Positions 7,039 to 16,734 of a stretch of 29,712 nucleotides of DNA are shown here, piece after piece. The notes under the pieces were generated by a model that made no database searches, was not told the origin of the DNA, and saw only the letters and a program-made list of their open reading frames with translations. Made by a program: the position numbers and the translations under genes. Each line of letters opens with the position of its first letter. The first letter of the stretch is position 1. Source of the DNA: JBHIET01 sp046760785 (GTDB lineage Bacteria > Chloroflexota > Anaerolineae > B4-G1); contig JBHIET010000040.1 in assembly GCA_046760785.1 (NCBI GenBank), positions 1-29,712 of the forward strand. The letters run 5' to 3'.

Positions 7039-8634
7039 ATGAAGATCCGATTGATCGAGCCCAAGGCTCCTGGGCTGAACGTTTTTGACCGGGCGCGGCT
7101 ACCGCGCCTGGGCCTGCCGTTACTGGGCCGGCTGCTGGTCGAGCGCGGCCACGACGTGCGCATCTACGTCGAGACGCTGGCCCCGGTTGACTGGGCCGAC
7201 GTCGCGCAGGCCGACCTGGTGGGCTTCTCCAGCACCACCGCAACCACGCCGGCGGCCTACGAGATGGCCGGGCGGGTGCGCGACCTAGGCATCCCAACCG
7301 TCATCGGTGGCTCACACGTCACTTTCCAGCCTGCCCTTGCGCTGCGCCACTGTGACTTCGTCGTGCGGCGAGAGGGGCAGGTGACACTACTGCAACTGGT
7401 GGCCGCGTTGGAGGGTAACAGAGATCCTGCTGGTATCGCGGGCCTGTCCTACCACGACGCAGCCGGGCGACCCGTGCACAACCCCGACCGTCCCTCTTGC
7501 ACGCAAGAGGAATTCGCGGCGCTGCCCGCCCCTGCCCTGCACCTGATCGTCGGCCACGAGCGTATGACCAACGTGCCGATTATGACCCAGTGGGGGTGTC
7601 CCTACGCTTGCGATTTCTGCTCCGTCATCCGTATGTTTGGCCAGCGGGTGCGTGCCCGCTCTGTCGAGGATGTGCTGGCTGAGCTGGAGACCTATCGCGA
7701 CCGCGGGCCGGTCTTCTTCTACGACGACAACTTCGTCGTGAGCAAAGCTCGCACCCGGGCCCTGCTGCGAGGGATGATCGAGCGCGGGCTGACGTCCTCG
7801 TGGTCGGCGCAGATGCGCGCCGAGGTGGTCTACAAGGATAAGCGGAGCAGGGAGTTGGACCACGACTTGCTCGGCCTGATGCGCGATTCCGGCTGCACGA
7901 TGGTCTACTGCGGCTTCGAGTCAGTCAACCCGGCCACGCTGGCTGCCTACAATAAACGCCAGGAGGTGCGGGACATTCGGGACAGCGTACGTGCCTTCCA
8001 CGACCACGGCATCCACGTGCATGGTATGTTCGTGCTGGGCGCAGACACCGATGATGTGGAGACCTTCCAGCGCACGGCGGACTTCGCGCTGCGGAACGAG
8101 ATTGACACCGTGCAGTTCCTGATGCTCACCCCCTGCCCCGGCACGCCGTTCTACGAGCGTATGATCGCGCAGGGGCGATTGCTGACAGACGACTTGACCC
8201 TGTACGACGGGCACCACTGTGTCATCCAGCCAGCGCTGATGAGCCCGTATGAACTGCAAATAGGCACCTACCGGGCTATGGTGCGCTTCTACTCCGTCCG
8301 TCACGCGCTGCGCCTGATCGTCTCCAACGTGAGCCGCAACCTGCCCTTCTTCCTGGGGCTGCTGTGGCGTGAGCGGAGGCTGCGGTTGCAACTGCCGCGC
8401 GTGGCGCTGTCGTCGCTCCTTCCCTCCCGCCGGCCCGACGTATTGGCTATTCTGCAGGGGGCACTGTCGCGTGAGTCGTGGAAGCGTCTGCAAGACATGC
8501 TGGTGGTGCCAGTGCTGCGACTGTACGCGCGCGTCCACATCCGACAATGGGCGCGACAGGCGCGCTCGCGAGCTTACGTGAGGCACCTGCACCGGTTGAT
8601 TGGGCCGCGCCGCCGGACGCCCAGCATGCCATAA
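7039..8634 (+). CDS. B12-binding domain radical SAM protein
   Basis: A 531-residue enzyme of the B12-dependent radical SAM class (BchE/HpnP-like architecture). The N-terminal part (about 1-140) has a Rossmann-like cobalamin-binding fold with GRLLVERGHDVRIYVETL, GFSSTTAT and VIGGSHVTF; the DxHxxG signature is not obvious. The radical SAM core (about 175-400) holds the 4Fe-4S motif CPYACDFC. The C-terminal 100 residues are basic and helical. Such enzymes methylate or rearrange unactivated carbons, often in lipids, tetrapyrroles or natural products; the substrate cannot be told. AGGAGGG precedes the ATG by four bases. It appears to be monocistronic, ending in a strong terminator. Confidence 0.88.
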   Translation: MKIRLIEPKAPGLNVFDRARLPRLGLPLLGRLLVERGHDVRIYVETLAPVDWADVAQADLVGFSSTTATTPAAYEMAGRVRDLGIPTVIGGSHVTFQPALALRHCDFVVRREGQVTLLQLVAALEGNRDPAGIAGLSYHDAAGRPVHNPDRPSCTQEEFAALPAPALHLIVGHERMTNVPIMTQWGCPYACDFCSVIRMFGQRVRARSVEDVLAELETYRDRGPVFFYDDNFVVSKARTRALLRGMIERGLTSSWSAQMRAEVVYKDKRSRELDHDLLGLMRDSGCTMVYCGFESVNPATLAAYNKRQEVRDIRDSVRAFHDHGIHVHGMFVLGADTDDVETFQRTADFALRNEIDTVQFLMLTPCPGTPFYERMIAQGRLLTDDLTLYDGHHCVIQPALMSPYELQIGTYRAMVRFYSVRHALRLIVSNVSRNLPFFLGLLWRERRLRLQLPRVALSSLLPSRRPDVLAILQGALSRESWKRLQDMLVVPVLRLYARVHIRQWARQARSRAYVRHLHRLIGPRRRTPSMP

Positions 8635-8664
8635 GTAGACACGAGCGACCGAAACGACGTCAGG

Positions 8665-8703
8665 AACTTCCCCGCAGATATCAGTACTGCGGGGAAGTTT
8701 TTC
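8665..8703 (+). terminator. Intrinsic terminator after the radical SAM gene
   Basis: A perfect 13-base stem AACTTCCCCGCAG / CTGCGGGGAAGTT with a 9-base loop runs into TTTTT. It lies 30 bases after the stop codon. Confidence 0.92.
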
Positions 8704-8801
8704 TAATGTGATTTTAATGCAATGAAAATGAGTTTCCAACGTGTTTACTGGATAATAAGTGCACGCGAGACGTTTCGCAGTGCAGAGAAGTGAGGTGAAA
8801 G

Positions 8802-11270
8802 TTGTTAATACCACTGATTCAGGGGAAGGATAAGCAAAAACAGGGCGCTTGGGAGAGCGATCGGCTCCGTGACGGGATAGCCGTGTTGCCCCTGCGCAAT
8901 GTGGTCGCCTTTCCATACGCATTGCTCCCGCTGGCAGTTGGCCTGCCGCGTTCCGTCCGTCTGCTGGAAGACGTGCTCGACGGCGACCATTTGCTGGTGT
9001 TGGTGGGGATGACCGATCCCGAGGTCAAAGAGCCTGGCCCCGACGGCGTCTATCAGGTGGGCACACTGGCTCAGGTCGAGCGGGCGTTGCGTGCCGATGG
9101 CGACAGCTACCAGATCGTGGTGCGTGGGCTGGCGCGGGTACGTGTCATCGAGTGGCTGACCGAGGAGCCTTACCTGAAGGCACGGGTAGAGCTGGCCCCA
9201 GAGAAGGCCGGGGAAGCGACCGAGATGGAGGCACTGCGGCGCGAGTTACTATCCGCTGCGCGGCGTCTGGTAGCCTTCTTCCCCCAGGTGCCCGAAGGCG
9301 TCGTGGATATACTGGATCAGGTCGCTGAGCCAAGTGCGTTGCTCTACGCACTGGCCTCCAATATCCGACTGGAGGCGGTCCAGGCGCAGGAGGTCCTTGC
9401 TGGCGATGATCTGGCGCTCCAGATGCGCGCGTTGCTGGCCGTCATGCAGCGCGAACTGGAGGTGCTGGAACTCGGCCGGGAGATTCGCGAGGAAGCCCAA
9501 TCGGAGATGGAGAAGACACAGCGCGAATACTTCCTGCGCCAACAACTCAAGGCTATCCAGAAGGAGTTGGGCGAGGATGGCGAGGGATCGGAGGTTGAAG
9601 TCTACCGGCGCAAGGTAGAGGAGGCGGACCTGCCGGAGGAAGCGCGCAAGGAAGCTGAGCGGGAGTTGGACCGGCTGGCGCAGATGAATCCTCAATCGGC
9701 CGAGGCAGGGGTGATCAAGACCTACCTGGACTGGCTGACCGATCTGCCGTGGAACAATTTCTCGGAAGATAACCTCGAGCTGGCTCACGCCGAGCAGGTG
9801 TTGGACGAGGATCACTATGGTTTGGAGAAGGTGAAGGAACGCATCCTGGAGTTCCTGGCGGTGCGCAAGTTGCGGCTGGAGCGCGGCGTGGATGGGGATG
9901 ACGAGCACGCGGCGGCAATCCTGTGCTTCGTCGGCCCACCGGGTGTGGGCAAGACCAGCCTGGGACGCTCCATCGCGCGGGCGCTAGAGCGAGAATTCAC
10001 TCGTATGAGCCTGGGCGGCGTGCGCGATGAGGCGGAGATTCGTGGTCACCGCCGCACTTACATCGGGGCGATGCCCGGCCGCATCATCCAAGCCCTCAAG
10101 CGCGTGGGCACCCGCAACCCGGTCTTCATGCTGGACGAGGTGGACAAGATTGGTGCGGACTGGCGGGGCGACCCGGCCAGCGCGCTGCTGGAGGTGCTTG
10201 ATCCGCAGCAGAACTACGCTTTCCGTGATCACTACCTGGACGTGGATTTCGATCTGAGCCAGGTGTTCTTCATCTGCACGGCCAATACGTTGAGCACGAT
10301 CCCGCCTGCGCTGCGAGACCGCATGGAGGTGATCGAGATTGACGGGTACACCGAGTACGACAAGGTGCAAATCGCTCAGGGGTACTTGGTGCCGCGCCAG
10401 ATCAAGGTCAACGGCCTACAGCCGGACGAGGTGGAGTTCACTGCGGAGGGGCTGAGGACCATCATCCGCGACCATACCCGCGAGGCGGGCGTGCGCAACC
10501 TGGAGCGGGAGATCGGGCGGGCATTGCGCAAGGTCGCCACGCGAATCGCCGCCGGCAGGGCTGAGTGCAGCGTAACGGTGGACGTGGAATGCGTGCGCGA
10601 GTTCCTGGGCAAGCCCCGCTTCCGCAACGAGGCACAGTTGCGCACGGAACTGCCTGGTGTGGCGACCGGCCTGGCCTGGACGCCTGCCGGCGGCGAGGTA
10701 CTCTTCGTCGAGGCCAGGGTGATGGAGGGCAAGGGCGGCCTGATCCTCACCGGCCAACTCGGCGACGTGATGAAAGAGTCGGCCCGCATCGCGCTCAGTT
10801 ACGTACAGGGCGAACTGGAGCGACTGGGGCTGCCTGAAGACGCATTGGAGGAAAGGACCATCCACCTACATGTACCCGCAGGTGCAATCCCCAAGGATGG
10901 CCCCTCGGCGGGTGTGACGTTGGTGACGGCGCTGGTCTCAGAGCTGACCCGGCGGCCCGTGCGCGGCGACGTGGGGATGACTGGCGAGGTGACATTGCAG
11001 GGGCAAGTATTGCCCATCGGCGGTGTCAAGCAGAAGGTGCTGGCCGCTCACCGGCATGGGTTGAAAGCGGTGATCCTGCCCCAGGCCAACGAGGTGGACC
11101 TGGACGACGTGCCGCAGGAGATACGGGACGAGATGTCCTTTGTTTTGGTCGAGCGCCTGGACGAGGTATTGGAGACGGCTCTCACGCTAGAAGTAGAATT
11201 TGGAGTGGGTGCCGAGGCAGTGGTGGGCGGCGACGGCCCCTTGCAGCCCGTTGCTGAGGTGCTTTCATAG
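8802..11270 (+). CDS. lon: ATP-dependent protease La (LonA)
   Basis: An 822-residue LonA protease, the usual family length. It degrades misfolded and regulatory proteins in the cytoplasm as a hexamer. In order: the Lon N-terminal domain (LPLRNVVAFPYALLPLAVG, about 27-230), a coiled-coil region, the AAA+ module with Walker A GPPGVGKT (378-385) and Walker B MLDEVDKI (about 443-450), and the C-terminal peptidase. The catalytic Ser is S702 in PKDGPSAG and the Lys is K745 in GGVKQK. Translation should start at the TTG at 8802, because GAGGTGA lies just upstream and no ATG is suitably placed. No CIRCE or HAIR heat-shock operator was seen upstream. Confidence 0.96.
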   Translation: MLIPLIQGKDKQKQGAWESDRLRDGIAVLPLRNVVAFPYALLPLAVGLPRSVRLLEDVLDGDHLLVLVGMTDPEVKEPGPDGVYQVGTLAQVERALRADGDSYQIVVRGLARVRVIEWLTEEPYLKARVELAPEKAGEATEMEALRRELLSAARRLVAFFPQVPEGVVDILDQVAEPSALLYALASNIRLEAVQAQEVLAGDDLALQMRALLAVMQRELEVLELGREIREEAQSEMEKTQREYFLRQQLKAIQKELGEDGEGSEVEVYRRKVEEADLPEEARKEAERELDRLAQMNPQSAEAGVIKTYLDWLTDLPWNNFSEDNLELAHAEQVLDEDHYGLEKVKERILEFLAVRKLRLERGVDGDDEHAAAILCFVGPPGVGKTSLGRSIARALEREFTRMSLGGVRDEAEIRGHRRTYIGAMPGRIIQALKRVGTRNPVFMLDEVDKIGADWRGDPASALLEVLDPQQNYAFRDHYLDVDFDLSQVFFICTANTLSTIPPALRDRMEVIEIDGYTEYDKVQIAQGYLVPRQIKVNGLQPDEVEFTAEGLRTIIRDHTREAGVRNLEREIGRALRKVATRIAAGRAECSVTVDVECVREFLGKPRFRNEAQLRTELPGVATGLAWTPAGGEVLFVEARVMEGKGGLILTGQLGDVMKESARIALSYVQGELERLGLPEDALEERTIHLHVPAGAIPKDGPSAGVTLVTALVSELTRRPVRGDVGMTGEVTLQGQVLPIGGVKQKVLAAHRHGLKAVILPQANEVDLDDVPQEIRDEMSFVLVERLDEVLETALTLEVEFGVGAEAVVGGDGPLQPVAEVLS

Positions 11271-11293
11271 GGAGCCACATGCTCAGCGGCCTC

Positions 11294-11326
11294 AAAAGCC
11301 CCGGAGTTTGATTCTCCGGGGCTTTT
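11294..11326. terminator. Bidirectional terminator between convergent genes
   Basis: A perfect 13-base inverted repeat AAAAGCCCCGGAG / CTCCGGGGCTTTT with a 7-base loop. The A-run and T-run on the two sides let it end lon from the left and the lipoprotein gene from the right. Confidence 0.92.
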
Positions 11327-11357
11327 ATGCACCGGTGTTCCTCCAGCCGTGGCGATA

Positions 11358-12287
11358 TTACGCGCTCCGCCTGCGGCAGGCGACGAGTACAGCGCCCAGG
11401 CTCAGTGCCGGCAGGGCAAAGGTCGGTAGACAGCAGATCGATGGGCCTTTCTTCTCTTCCTCTGCTGGTGGAGGAGCAATCGGCAGTTCACCAGCTTCCG
11501 TTGGCGGAGGGGCAGGTGGCTCTTCGGTGGCGGTCGGTTCTTCAGTGGCAACCAGCTCCACAGTAGGGGTCGGCTCCTCGGTAGCCTCGATCGGTGCGCC
11601 ACCCCACGTCAGCCAGAGCTCCTGTGAAGGTTCCTCCGCCGACAAGTCTATGTCCCAGGTAACGGTATTCTCCGCCTCATCGTAGGTACCGTTTTCCTGG
11701 GGGCCGTAGTCAGAAACGGGCGCTGGCGCAGTGACGCGGTAGTAGAAGTTGATGTCCATCGCCTCGAGGATCTGCCGCTGCATTTCCTCTTCCTCCGGGG
11801 TCAACGTCGCTTCCGGCTCCGACGTCGCCTCCATCTCCCCACTGCTCTCGGCTACCTCGCTGGCCATACTTTGTGTGTTGACGGTGATGTACATCGTCGT
11901 CATGTCGCTGGAGTGCTCGAACGAGATTGCGTCGGTTTCACCAAAGATCGGGTTGTCGCTGAGTTCGACCAACTCATCCAGCGAGCCGAAGGTCATAGAG
12001 GCGCGCACGCCGGTCAGTTCATTCTCCTCGTCCACGTACGTTTCGCAGGTTGCCCGTGGCTCCGCTTCGCAGAGCTCCCACGTGCTCTGCAATGGGTCCT
12101 CAACCTCTCCCCCCTCCTCGGGCGTCATGGACGTTATCATCTCATAGGTATCTGTGTCCATAGCGGTTATCGCGACCTTCTCACCACTGCCATCGGCGTT
12201 GATAATGTTCTGGACATCAAGAGTGATGCATCCGGTCAGCAGCAACACGGCGCTCAGACCGGCGAGCTGCCATAGTCTTCTGAACAT
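11358..12287 (-). CDS. LppM-like lipoprotein with C-terminal anchor-like tail
   Basis: A 309-residue secreted protein. The lipobox LLTGC places the lipidated Cys near residue 19. The next region (TLDVQNIINADGSGEKVAITAMD) matches the start of LppM-type domains, which begin with a beta strand and an N-A-D-G-S-G turn. Residues about 150-175 and 240-280 are acidic, Pro/Thr-rich linkers. The last 30 residues form a Cys pair and Pro (SICCLP), a hydrophobic stretch and a terminal RRR cluster, like a C-terminal sorting signal. AGGAGGAG precedes the ATG. Function is unknown; it is probably a surface protein. Confidence 0.75.
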   Translation of the reverse strand: MFRRLWQLAGLSAVLLLTGCITLDVQNIINADGSGEKVAITAMDTDTYEMITSMTPEEGGEVEDPLQSTWELCEAEPRATCETYVDEENELTGVRASMTFGSLDELVELSDNPIFGETDAISFEHSSDMTTMYITVNTQSMASEVAESSGEMEATSEPEATLTPEEEEMQRQILEAMDINFYYRVTAPAPVSDYGPQENGTYDEAENTVTWDIDLSAEEPSQELWLTWGGAPIEATEEPTPTVELVATEEPTATEEPPAPPPTEAGELPIAPPPAEEEKKGPSICCLPTFALPALSLGAVLVACRRRSA

Positions 12288-12443
12288 GAGTCTCCTCCTG
12301 TTTTGGCTGCACCAGGCAACCGCTGCTCAAGAGCGACCTGGCGTCATACGGCGCCGCCGCCTATCATATCGAAGATTGTCTCTGGTCAGGGGGCACCTCC
12401 TTTCCAAAGGGTGGATCGTGCTTCTGGATGAAGGGGAAAGTGG

Positions 12444-12830
12444 CTAACGGTTGGCCCCGGCACGCTCCAGCACAGAGCGAACCGCCGCCAGCAGCTCCTC
12501 GGGCTCGAAGGGCTTGGTGATGTAACTTTCAACTCCCAGGTCCTTTCCCTTCAACACATCCTCCATCTCTGCCTTGGCGGTCAAGAATATGAGGGGGATA
12601 GGCTCCCATTCCGGCTGGGCGCGGATCGCCTCGCAGAAGGCGTACCCGTCCATTCTGGGCATCAGGATGTCCGTCACGATCAGGTCAGGGCGGCTCTCTT
12701 CCATCACCTGGAGTGCCTCCGCCCCGTCGGTGGCGGTGAGGACAGTGTAGCCCTCCACCTCCAGAATCTCTTGGACAGCCATCAGGAGGGGGCCATGGTC
12801 TTCTACGACCAGGATGCGTTGTTCACCCAT
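12444..12830 (-). CDS. Single-domain response regulator (CheY-like receiver)
   Basis: A 128-residue receiver with no output domain. The phosphoacceptor is D54 (VTDILMPRMDGY), the acidic pocket is E10/D11, and the switch Thr84 (FLTAKAE) and Lys106 (ITKPFEP) are in place. It lies 50 bases downstream of the large histidine kinase on the same strand, so it is the likely partner. With no DNA-binding domain it must act by protein contact or as a phosphorelay intermediate. Confidence 0.92.
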   Translation of the reverse strand: MGEQRILVVEDHGPLLMAVQEILEVEGYTVLTATDGAEALQVMEESRPDLIVTDILMPRMDGYAFCEAIRAQPEWEPIPLIFLTAKAEMEDVLKGKDLGVESYITKPFEPEELLAAVRSVLERAGANR

Positions 12831-12880
12831 ATTCCTTGCTCCAAGGCTTCGATAATAGCGGCTAATGGCTGTCGGCTAAC

Positions 12881-15800
12881 CTACTCGGCGAGGGGCAGCC
12901 GGATGGTGAAGGTGGTACCTTCTCCCACCTGGCTCTCCACCATCACTCGCCCACCGTGCAGTTCGACGATCTCCTCGACAATCGCCAGCCCTAGACCAGT
13001 CCCGGATATCTGCATCAGCCGCACTTCCTTCCCTCGGAAGAACCGCTCGAAGATGTGCGGTAACTCCTCCTCCGGGATGCCCATCCCGGTGTCCGCAACC
13101 ATAGCCGTGGCCCAGACACGACCCTCCGTTTTCTCTCTCCCGGTGGACACTACAATCTTCCCCCCTTCCGGGGTGTAGTGGATCGCATTCTCCACCAGGT
13201 TGTTTAGCACTTGCATCATTCGCCTCGGGTCCACCAGCGCCACCGGCCCCGGCTCTGCTGGCCGATGCTCCAGCGTCAGCCCGTGCTCCTGGGCCAGCGT
13301 CTGATGGTTAACAGCGGTCGCCTCGGTCAGTTCGTTGAGGGAAATCGGGCGAGGCTTCATCTCTAACCGCCCGGCGTCAATGCGTGAGATCTGCAGGATG
13401 TCCTGTACCAGCCGCACCTGACGGTCTACCTCTTGTGTCAGTGTAGCCAGGTATTCTTCCCATTTCTCCGGCCTCCGCCGCATCAGTTCTGCGTACAGCT
13501 TAATCGTCGCGACAGGCGTGCGCAGTTCGTGGGAGACGTTGGAGACGAAGCGGGTCTTCATCCGATCCAGCGCCTTGAGGTGGCTGACGTCATGGACGGC
13601 CACGACCACTGGCTCCTCCTCCCTCTCCCCCACCACTGGCGCGGCGCTCAATTCCAGATCCAGCCCTTTCAACTCCAACATCTCCTCCGGCCGCTCTTCC
13701 GCCCGCACCGCCAGGTTGCGCACTGCCTCCCGCAGCCGGGCCGCATCCTCAGGCGAGAGGGTCTGGGTGAGCCACGCCTGTGCCACCGGATTGGCCTGGA
13801 TGATTTGTCCTTCCGCGCTGGTGACGATGATGCCGTCGGAGGCGCTGCTCAGGATCGCCTCCAGCCAGGCATACTGGGCTTGGATCTGGGCAGTTCGCTC
13901 CTGCACCCGTTGCTCCAGTTGCTCCGCGTGGTTGTGCAGTTCCCGATACAGCCGGGCGTTCTCGATCGCGATCACCGCCGTTGTGGCCAACGACTCTACC
14001 AACGCCAGGTCTCCTGTGTCGAAGCGGCTGGTCTCTGTATCCATCACTTCGAGCACGCCGACCACATCCTGTTTGGCCCGCAGCGGGACGGCGAGCATAG
14101 AGCGCAGTCCTAGGCCGATTTGCTCATCTACCCCTTTGAAATAGCGCTCGTCGGCCTGTACGTCCGGCACAACCAGGCTCTCGCCACTGCGCACTACCCA
14201 GCCAGCGATTCCTTCTCCTGGTGTCAGGCGCCAGCCCCGCACGATCTTGCTTTGGGGGCCGGTGGCCTGCCGGCAGGCCAGTTCGCCTGTCACTGAGTCG
14301 GTCAGCCAGACGGAAGAGGCGGCCGCGTTCAGCAAACGGCACACCTCTTCCAAGACGGTGGCGAGCACTTGATCCAGGTCGAGGGTGGAACTGAAGGCCT
14401 GACTGGCACGGTTAAGCAACGCTAGTTCGCGGTTGTGCCGTGCCAGCGCTTCCTCGGCCTGCTTGCGCTCGGCCAGCTCTTGCTCAACTGCCCTATACAG
14501 CCGCGCGTTCTCGATGGCCACGGCAATCTGGTCGGCCAGGGTCTCCATCACCGTCACGTCATTCCCGCTGAAGGCGTTGAGTTGCGGGCTCTGGACATCG
14601 AGCACTCCCACGACCTCCCCGCCCACTCGGATGGGCACGCTCAGTTCGGAGCGGGTCGGGATCGCGTCAGGATAAAGATTGACGAAACGTGGCTCGGCGT
14701 CCACGTCGTTGGCCAGCAGCGTCTTGCCGTGGCGTCCCACCCAGCCGACCATGCCTTGACCCAGCTTCAAGTGGTGGTCGGGGGGGAACAGATGGGCAAA
14801 GTCACCAGCCCTGGCCTTCATCAGCAACTCACCCCGCTCGCGATCCAGGGCGAAAAGGGCCACGTGGTGATAGCCAAAGTTCTCCTGCACCAGGCGGGCG
14901 GCCCTGTCCAGCACACTGCCCAACTCCAGCACGGCCGCGATCTTTCCACCGATATCATTGAGCAGCGCCAACTGGGCCGCGCGTTGTGCCAGCGCCTCCT
15001 CTGCCCGCTTGCGCTCGGTGATGTCACGCACGATGCCGGTGAGGAAGGTTTCCCCTCCTGTATTCCAGGTAGCCCAGGAAAGCTCCAGGGGGAATTCGCT
15101 ACCGTCTTTTCTCAGCCCGGCCATTTCAACTGTTTTTCTGGTCAGGCTTGACTCTCCTGTTGAGGCCACCCGCTTTATCAGCGTTTGGTAGGTTTCGTGA
15201 AATCGTTCGGGCATCATGGCGGTGATCGGCCTGCCGAAAGTTTCACTGGCCGAATAGCCAAAAACGATTTCTGCCGCCTTGTTCCAGAAGACTATGTTCC
15301 CATGGCTGTCAGCAGTGATGATGGCATCACTCGCGGTTTGCACTACGGAGCGGAAGCGTTCTTCGCTTGCCCGCAGTGCGGCTTGGCGGGCCTGGACAGC
15401 CTGGCTCATGTGCGCGAAATCCGCGGCCAGCGCGCCCACCTCGGCAAAGGCGGCCGGTATGGTGACCAGTGCCGCGCCCTGGGCAAAGTCGCCGCTGGCT
15501 ACAGCGTCCACCCCCTGGCTCAGCCGGGCCAGTGGGGCGACGACGCGACGCTCTAATTGCCGCCTGAGGTGCAAGAGCACGGCCAGCCATACGGCCGGCG
15601 CGAGCAAGAGTGCAACACTCACTGCCCACATATAGGGGCCATAAGCGACGGACAAGGGCGTCTGCACGACGACAACCCATCCGGTGCGCTCCACCTGGGT
15701 GGCGCTGCCCAGGACGAGGGTCCCGGCGGTGGAGTAGGGTAGGGTCGCCTCACCACTCAGACCGCGCCGCACGATCTCCAGGTCGCCCACGTTGACCTGC

Positions 15801-16438
15801 TGGGCCACCAGGTCCGGCTGTGGATGGGCCAGTAGGGAGCCGGTACGGTCGGTGACGAAAACAAGGTATTGGCCTGGCTCGCGTCCGGCGGCGATGGCCT
15901 CACGTAGCGCCCCCATGCCGAGTTCGCCAACCATCATGCCGCCGTCGGCGAGCGGCAAGACCGTGTAAACCGCCGGCTGCCCGGTGCGCGGCGAGATGAA
16001 GGGCTCGGAGATCGTCACGTTGGTCTGCTCGCTGGCCTGCCGGAGATACGGCTGGCGCGACATGTCCAGCCCCTGGTGGCGGTGGTCAGGCGGTGCCAGC
16101 AGAGCGACACGGCCGCTCTCATCCAGCCGGTAGAGGGTGTCGAAGTACCCATACGATTGCCAGGTAGCCTGCATGTAGCGGGCCAATTCCTCCGGCGTAG
16201 ACGCCTCCGCCACCTGTGCCACAGCGCCCAGCACCCGGCTGGCGTGCTCCAGGTAGTCGTCAACGGTGTAGGCCAGTGAGCGGGCCAGCAGCAGTTGCTG
16301 AGTCTCAAGGCTGCGTCCCCTCACGTAGGCGGTCAGCCCGACCGCCAGCAAGGTCACGATAAACGAGGGCAGGAACAGTCGCAAGAGCAAGAGGTGCAGC
16401 AATATCCTGTCCAGTGGACGAGGTTTTGATTGTTCCAC
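12881..16438 (-). CDS. Multi-domain sensor histidine kinase (Cache-HAMP-PAS-GAF-GAF-PAS-HisKA-HATPase)
   Basis: A 1185-residue membrane kinase. It has a first membrane helix (about 10-33), an extracytoplasmic dCache-type sensor (about 40-265), a second helix (about 275-295), HAMP (about 295-350), PAS (about 365-480, ending DITERKRAEEAL), two GAF domains (about 490-640 and 670-820), a second PAS (about 845-950), HisKA with phosphoacceptor H970 in SHELRTP, and an HATPase with NNLVENAIHYTP, DTGMGIP and GTGLGLAI. I chose the GTG at 16438 because GGGAGGG lies 7 bases upstream; a TTG at 16459 would start inside that Shine-Dalgarno. The Cache domain suggests sensing of a small external ligand, and the GAF/PAS domains suggest redox or nucleotide inputs. 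It is followed by its likely partner receiver. Confidence 0.93.
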   Translation of the reverse strand: MEQSKPRPLDRILLHLLLLRLFLPSFIVTLLAVGLTAYVRGRSLETQQLLLARSLAYTVDDYLEHASRVLGAVAQVAEASTPEELARYMQATWQSYGYFDTLYRLDESGRVALLAPPDHRHQGLDMSRQPYLRQASEQTNVTISEPFISPRTGQPAVYTVLPLADGGMMVGELGMGALREAIAAGREPGQYLVFVTDRTGSLLAHPQPDLVAQQVNVGDLEIVRRGLSGEATLPYSTAGTLVLGSATQVERTGWVVVVQTPLSVAYGPYMWAVSVALLLAPAVWLAVLLHLRRQLERRVVAPLARLSQGVDAVASGDFAQGAALVTIPAAFAEVGALAADFAHMSQAVQARQAALRASEERFRSVVQTASDAIITADSHGNIVFWNKAAEIVFGYSASETFGRPITAMMPERFHETYQTLIKRVASTGESSLTRKTVEMAGLRKDGSEFPLELSWATWNTGGETFLTGIVRDITERKRAEEALAQRAAQLALLNDIGGKIAAVLELGSVLDRAARLVQENFGYHHVALFALDRERGELLMKARAGDFAHLFPPDHHLKLGQGMVGWVGRHGKTLLANDVDAEPRFVNLYPDAIPTRSELSVPIRVGGEVVGVLDVQSPQLNAFSGNDVTVMETLADQIAVAIENARLYRAVEQELAERKQAEEALARHNRELALLNRASQAFSSTLDLDQVLATVLEEVCRLLNAAASSVWLTDSVTGELACRQATGPQSKIVRGWRLTPGEGIAGWVVRSGESLVVPDVQADERYFKGVDEQIGLGLRSMLAVPLRAKQDVVGVLEVMDTETSRFDTGDLALVESLATTAVIAIENARLYRELHNHAEQLEQRVQERTAQIQAQYAWLEAILSSASDGIIVTSAEGQIIQANPVAQAWLTQTLSPEDAARLREAVRNLAVRAEERPEEMLELKGLDLELSAAPVVGEREEEPVVVAVHDVSHLKALDRMKTRFVSNVSHELRTPVATIKLYAELMRRRPEKWEEYLATLTQEVDRQVRLVQDILQISRIDAGRLEMKPRPISLNELTEATAVNHQTLAQEHGLTLEHRPAEPGPVALVDPRRMMQVLNNLVENAIHYTPEGGKIVVSTGREKTEGRVWATAMVADTGMGIPEEELPHIFERFFRGKEVRLMQISGTGLGLAIVEEIVELHGGRVMVESQVGEGTTFTIRLPLAE

Positions 16439-16449
16439 TATTCTCCCTC

Positions 16450-16471
16450 CCTGCGGCAAGCTCAGGGCGCT
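16450..16471. repeat. Possible degenerate copy of the CTGAGC palindromic repeat
   Basis: CCTGCGGCAAGCTCAGGGC resembles the reverse complement of the repeat found in hgcB (CCTGAGCCTGCCGAAGG). It overlaps the end of the binding-protein remnant. Weak support from one imperfect copy. Confidence 0.35.
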
Positions 16472-16680
16472 GCCGGTTCCAGGGCAGCCAGAGTCACAAA
16501 CTGCCCGTCCTGGATGGTGATCAAGAATTGGGTACGGACCACATCGCCGTATTCGTCCATCGAGATGGTTTCGATTCCTTCCACTGCCTGCCCGCCGTTC
16601 TGGATCAATGCCTCCGTCTGCGTCCAGCCGGAAGAAAACAGGGGTATCTGCCGGCCACTCATAAGTATCTCGCTGTTCAT
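16462..16680 (-). pseudogene. Remnant of an ABC-type periplasmic binding protein
   Basis: About 72 residues resembling two parts of a branched-chain amino-acid-type substrate-binding protein (Peripla_BP_6). PLFSSGWTQTEALIQNGGQAVEG matches the middle of the family and MDEYGDVVRTQFLITIQDGQFV matches its C-terminal strand. The roughly 100 residues that normally separate them are missing, and there is no signal peptide. No Shine-Dalgarno is visible before the ATG. It sits directly upstream of the kinase, where an intact binding protein could have fed the sensor. It might still be translated, but an internal deletion is the simplest reading. Confidence 0.6.
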
Positions 16681-16734
16681 AGTCGTCACGCCCTTTTTGC
16701 TAACAGCAGGGGAGTCACATCGGGCTGTTCGAAG

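Noticed and set aside
8751..8756. GATAAT as the lon -10 box
   Set aside because: No acceptable -35 element lies 15-19 bases upstream, so I did not list a promoter.
7921..8922. Minus-strand frame opposite the radical SAM gene and its terminator
   Set aside because: It runs through a perfect terminator hairpin and the start of lon; it is not coding.
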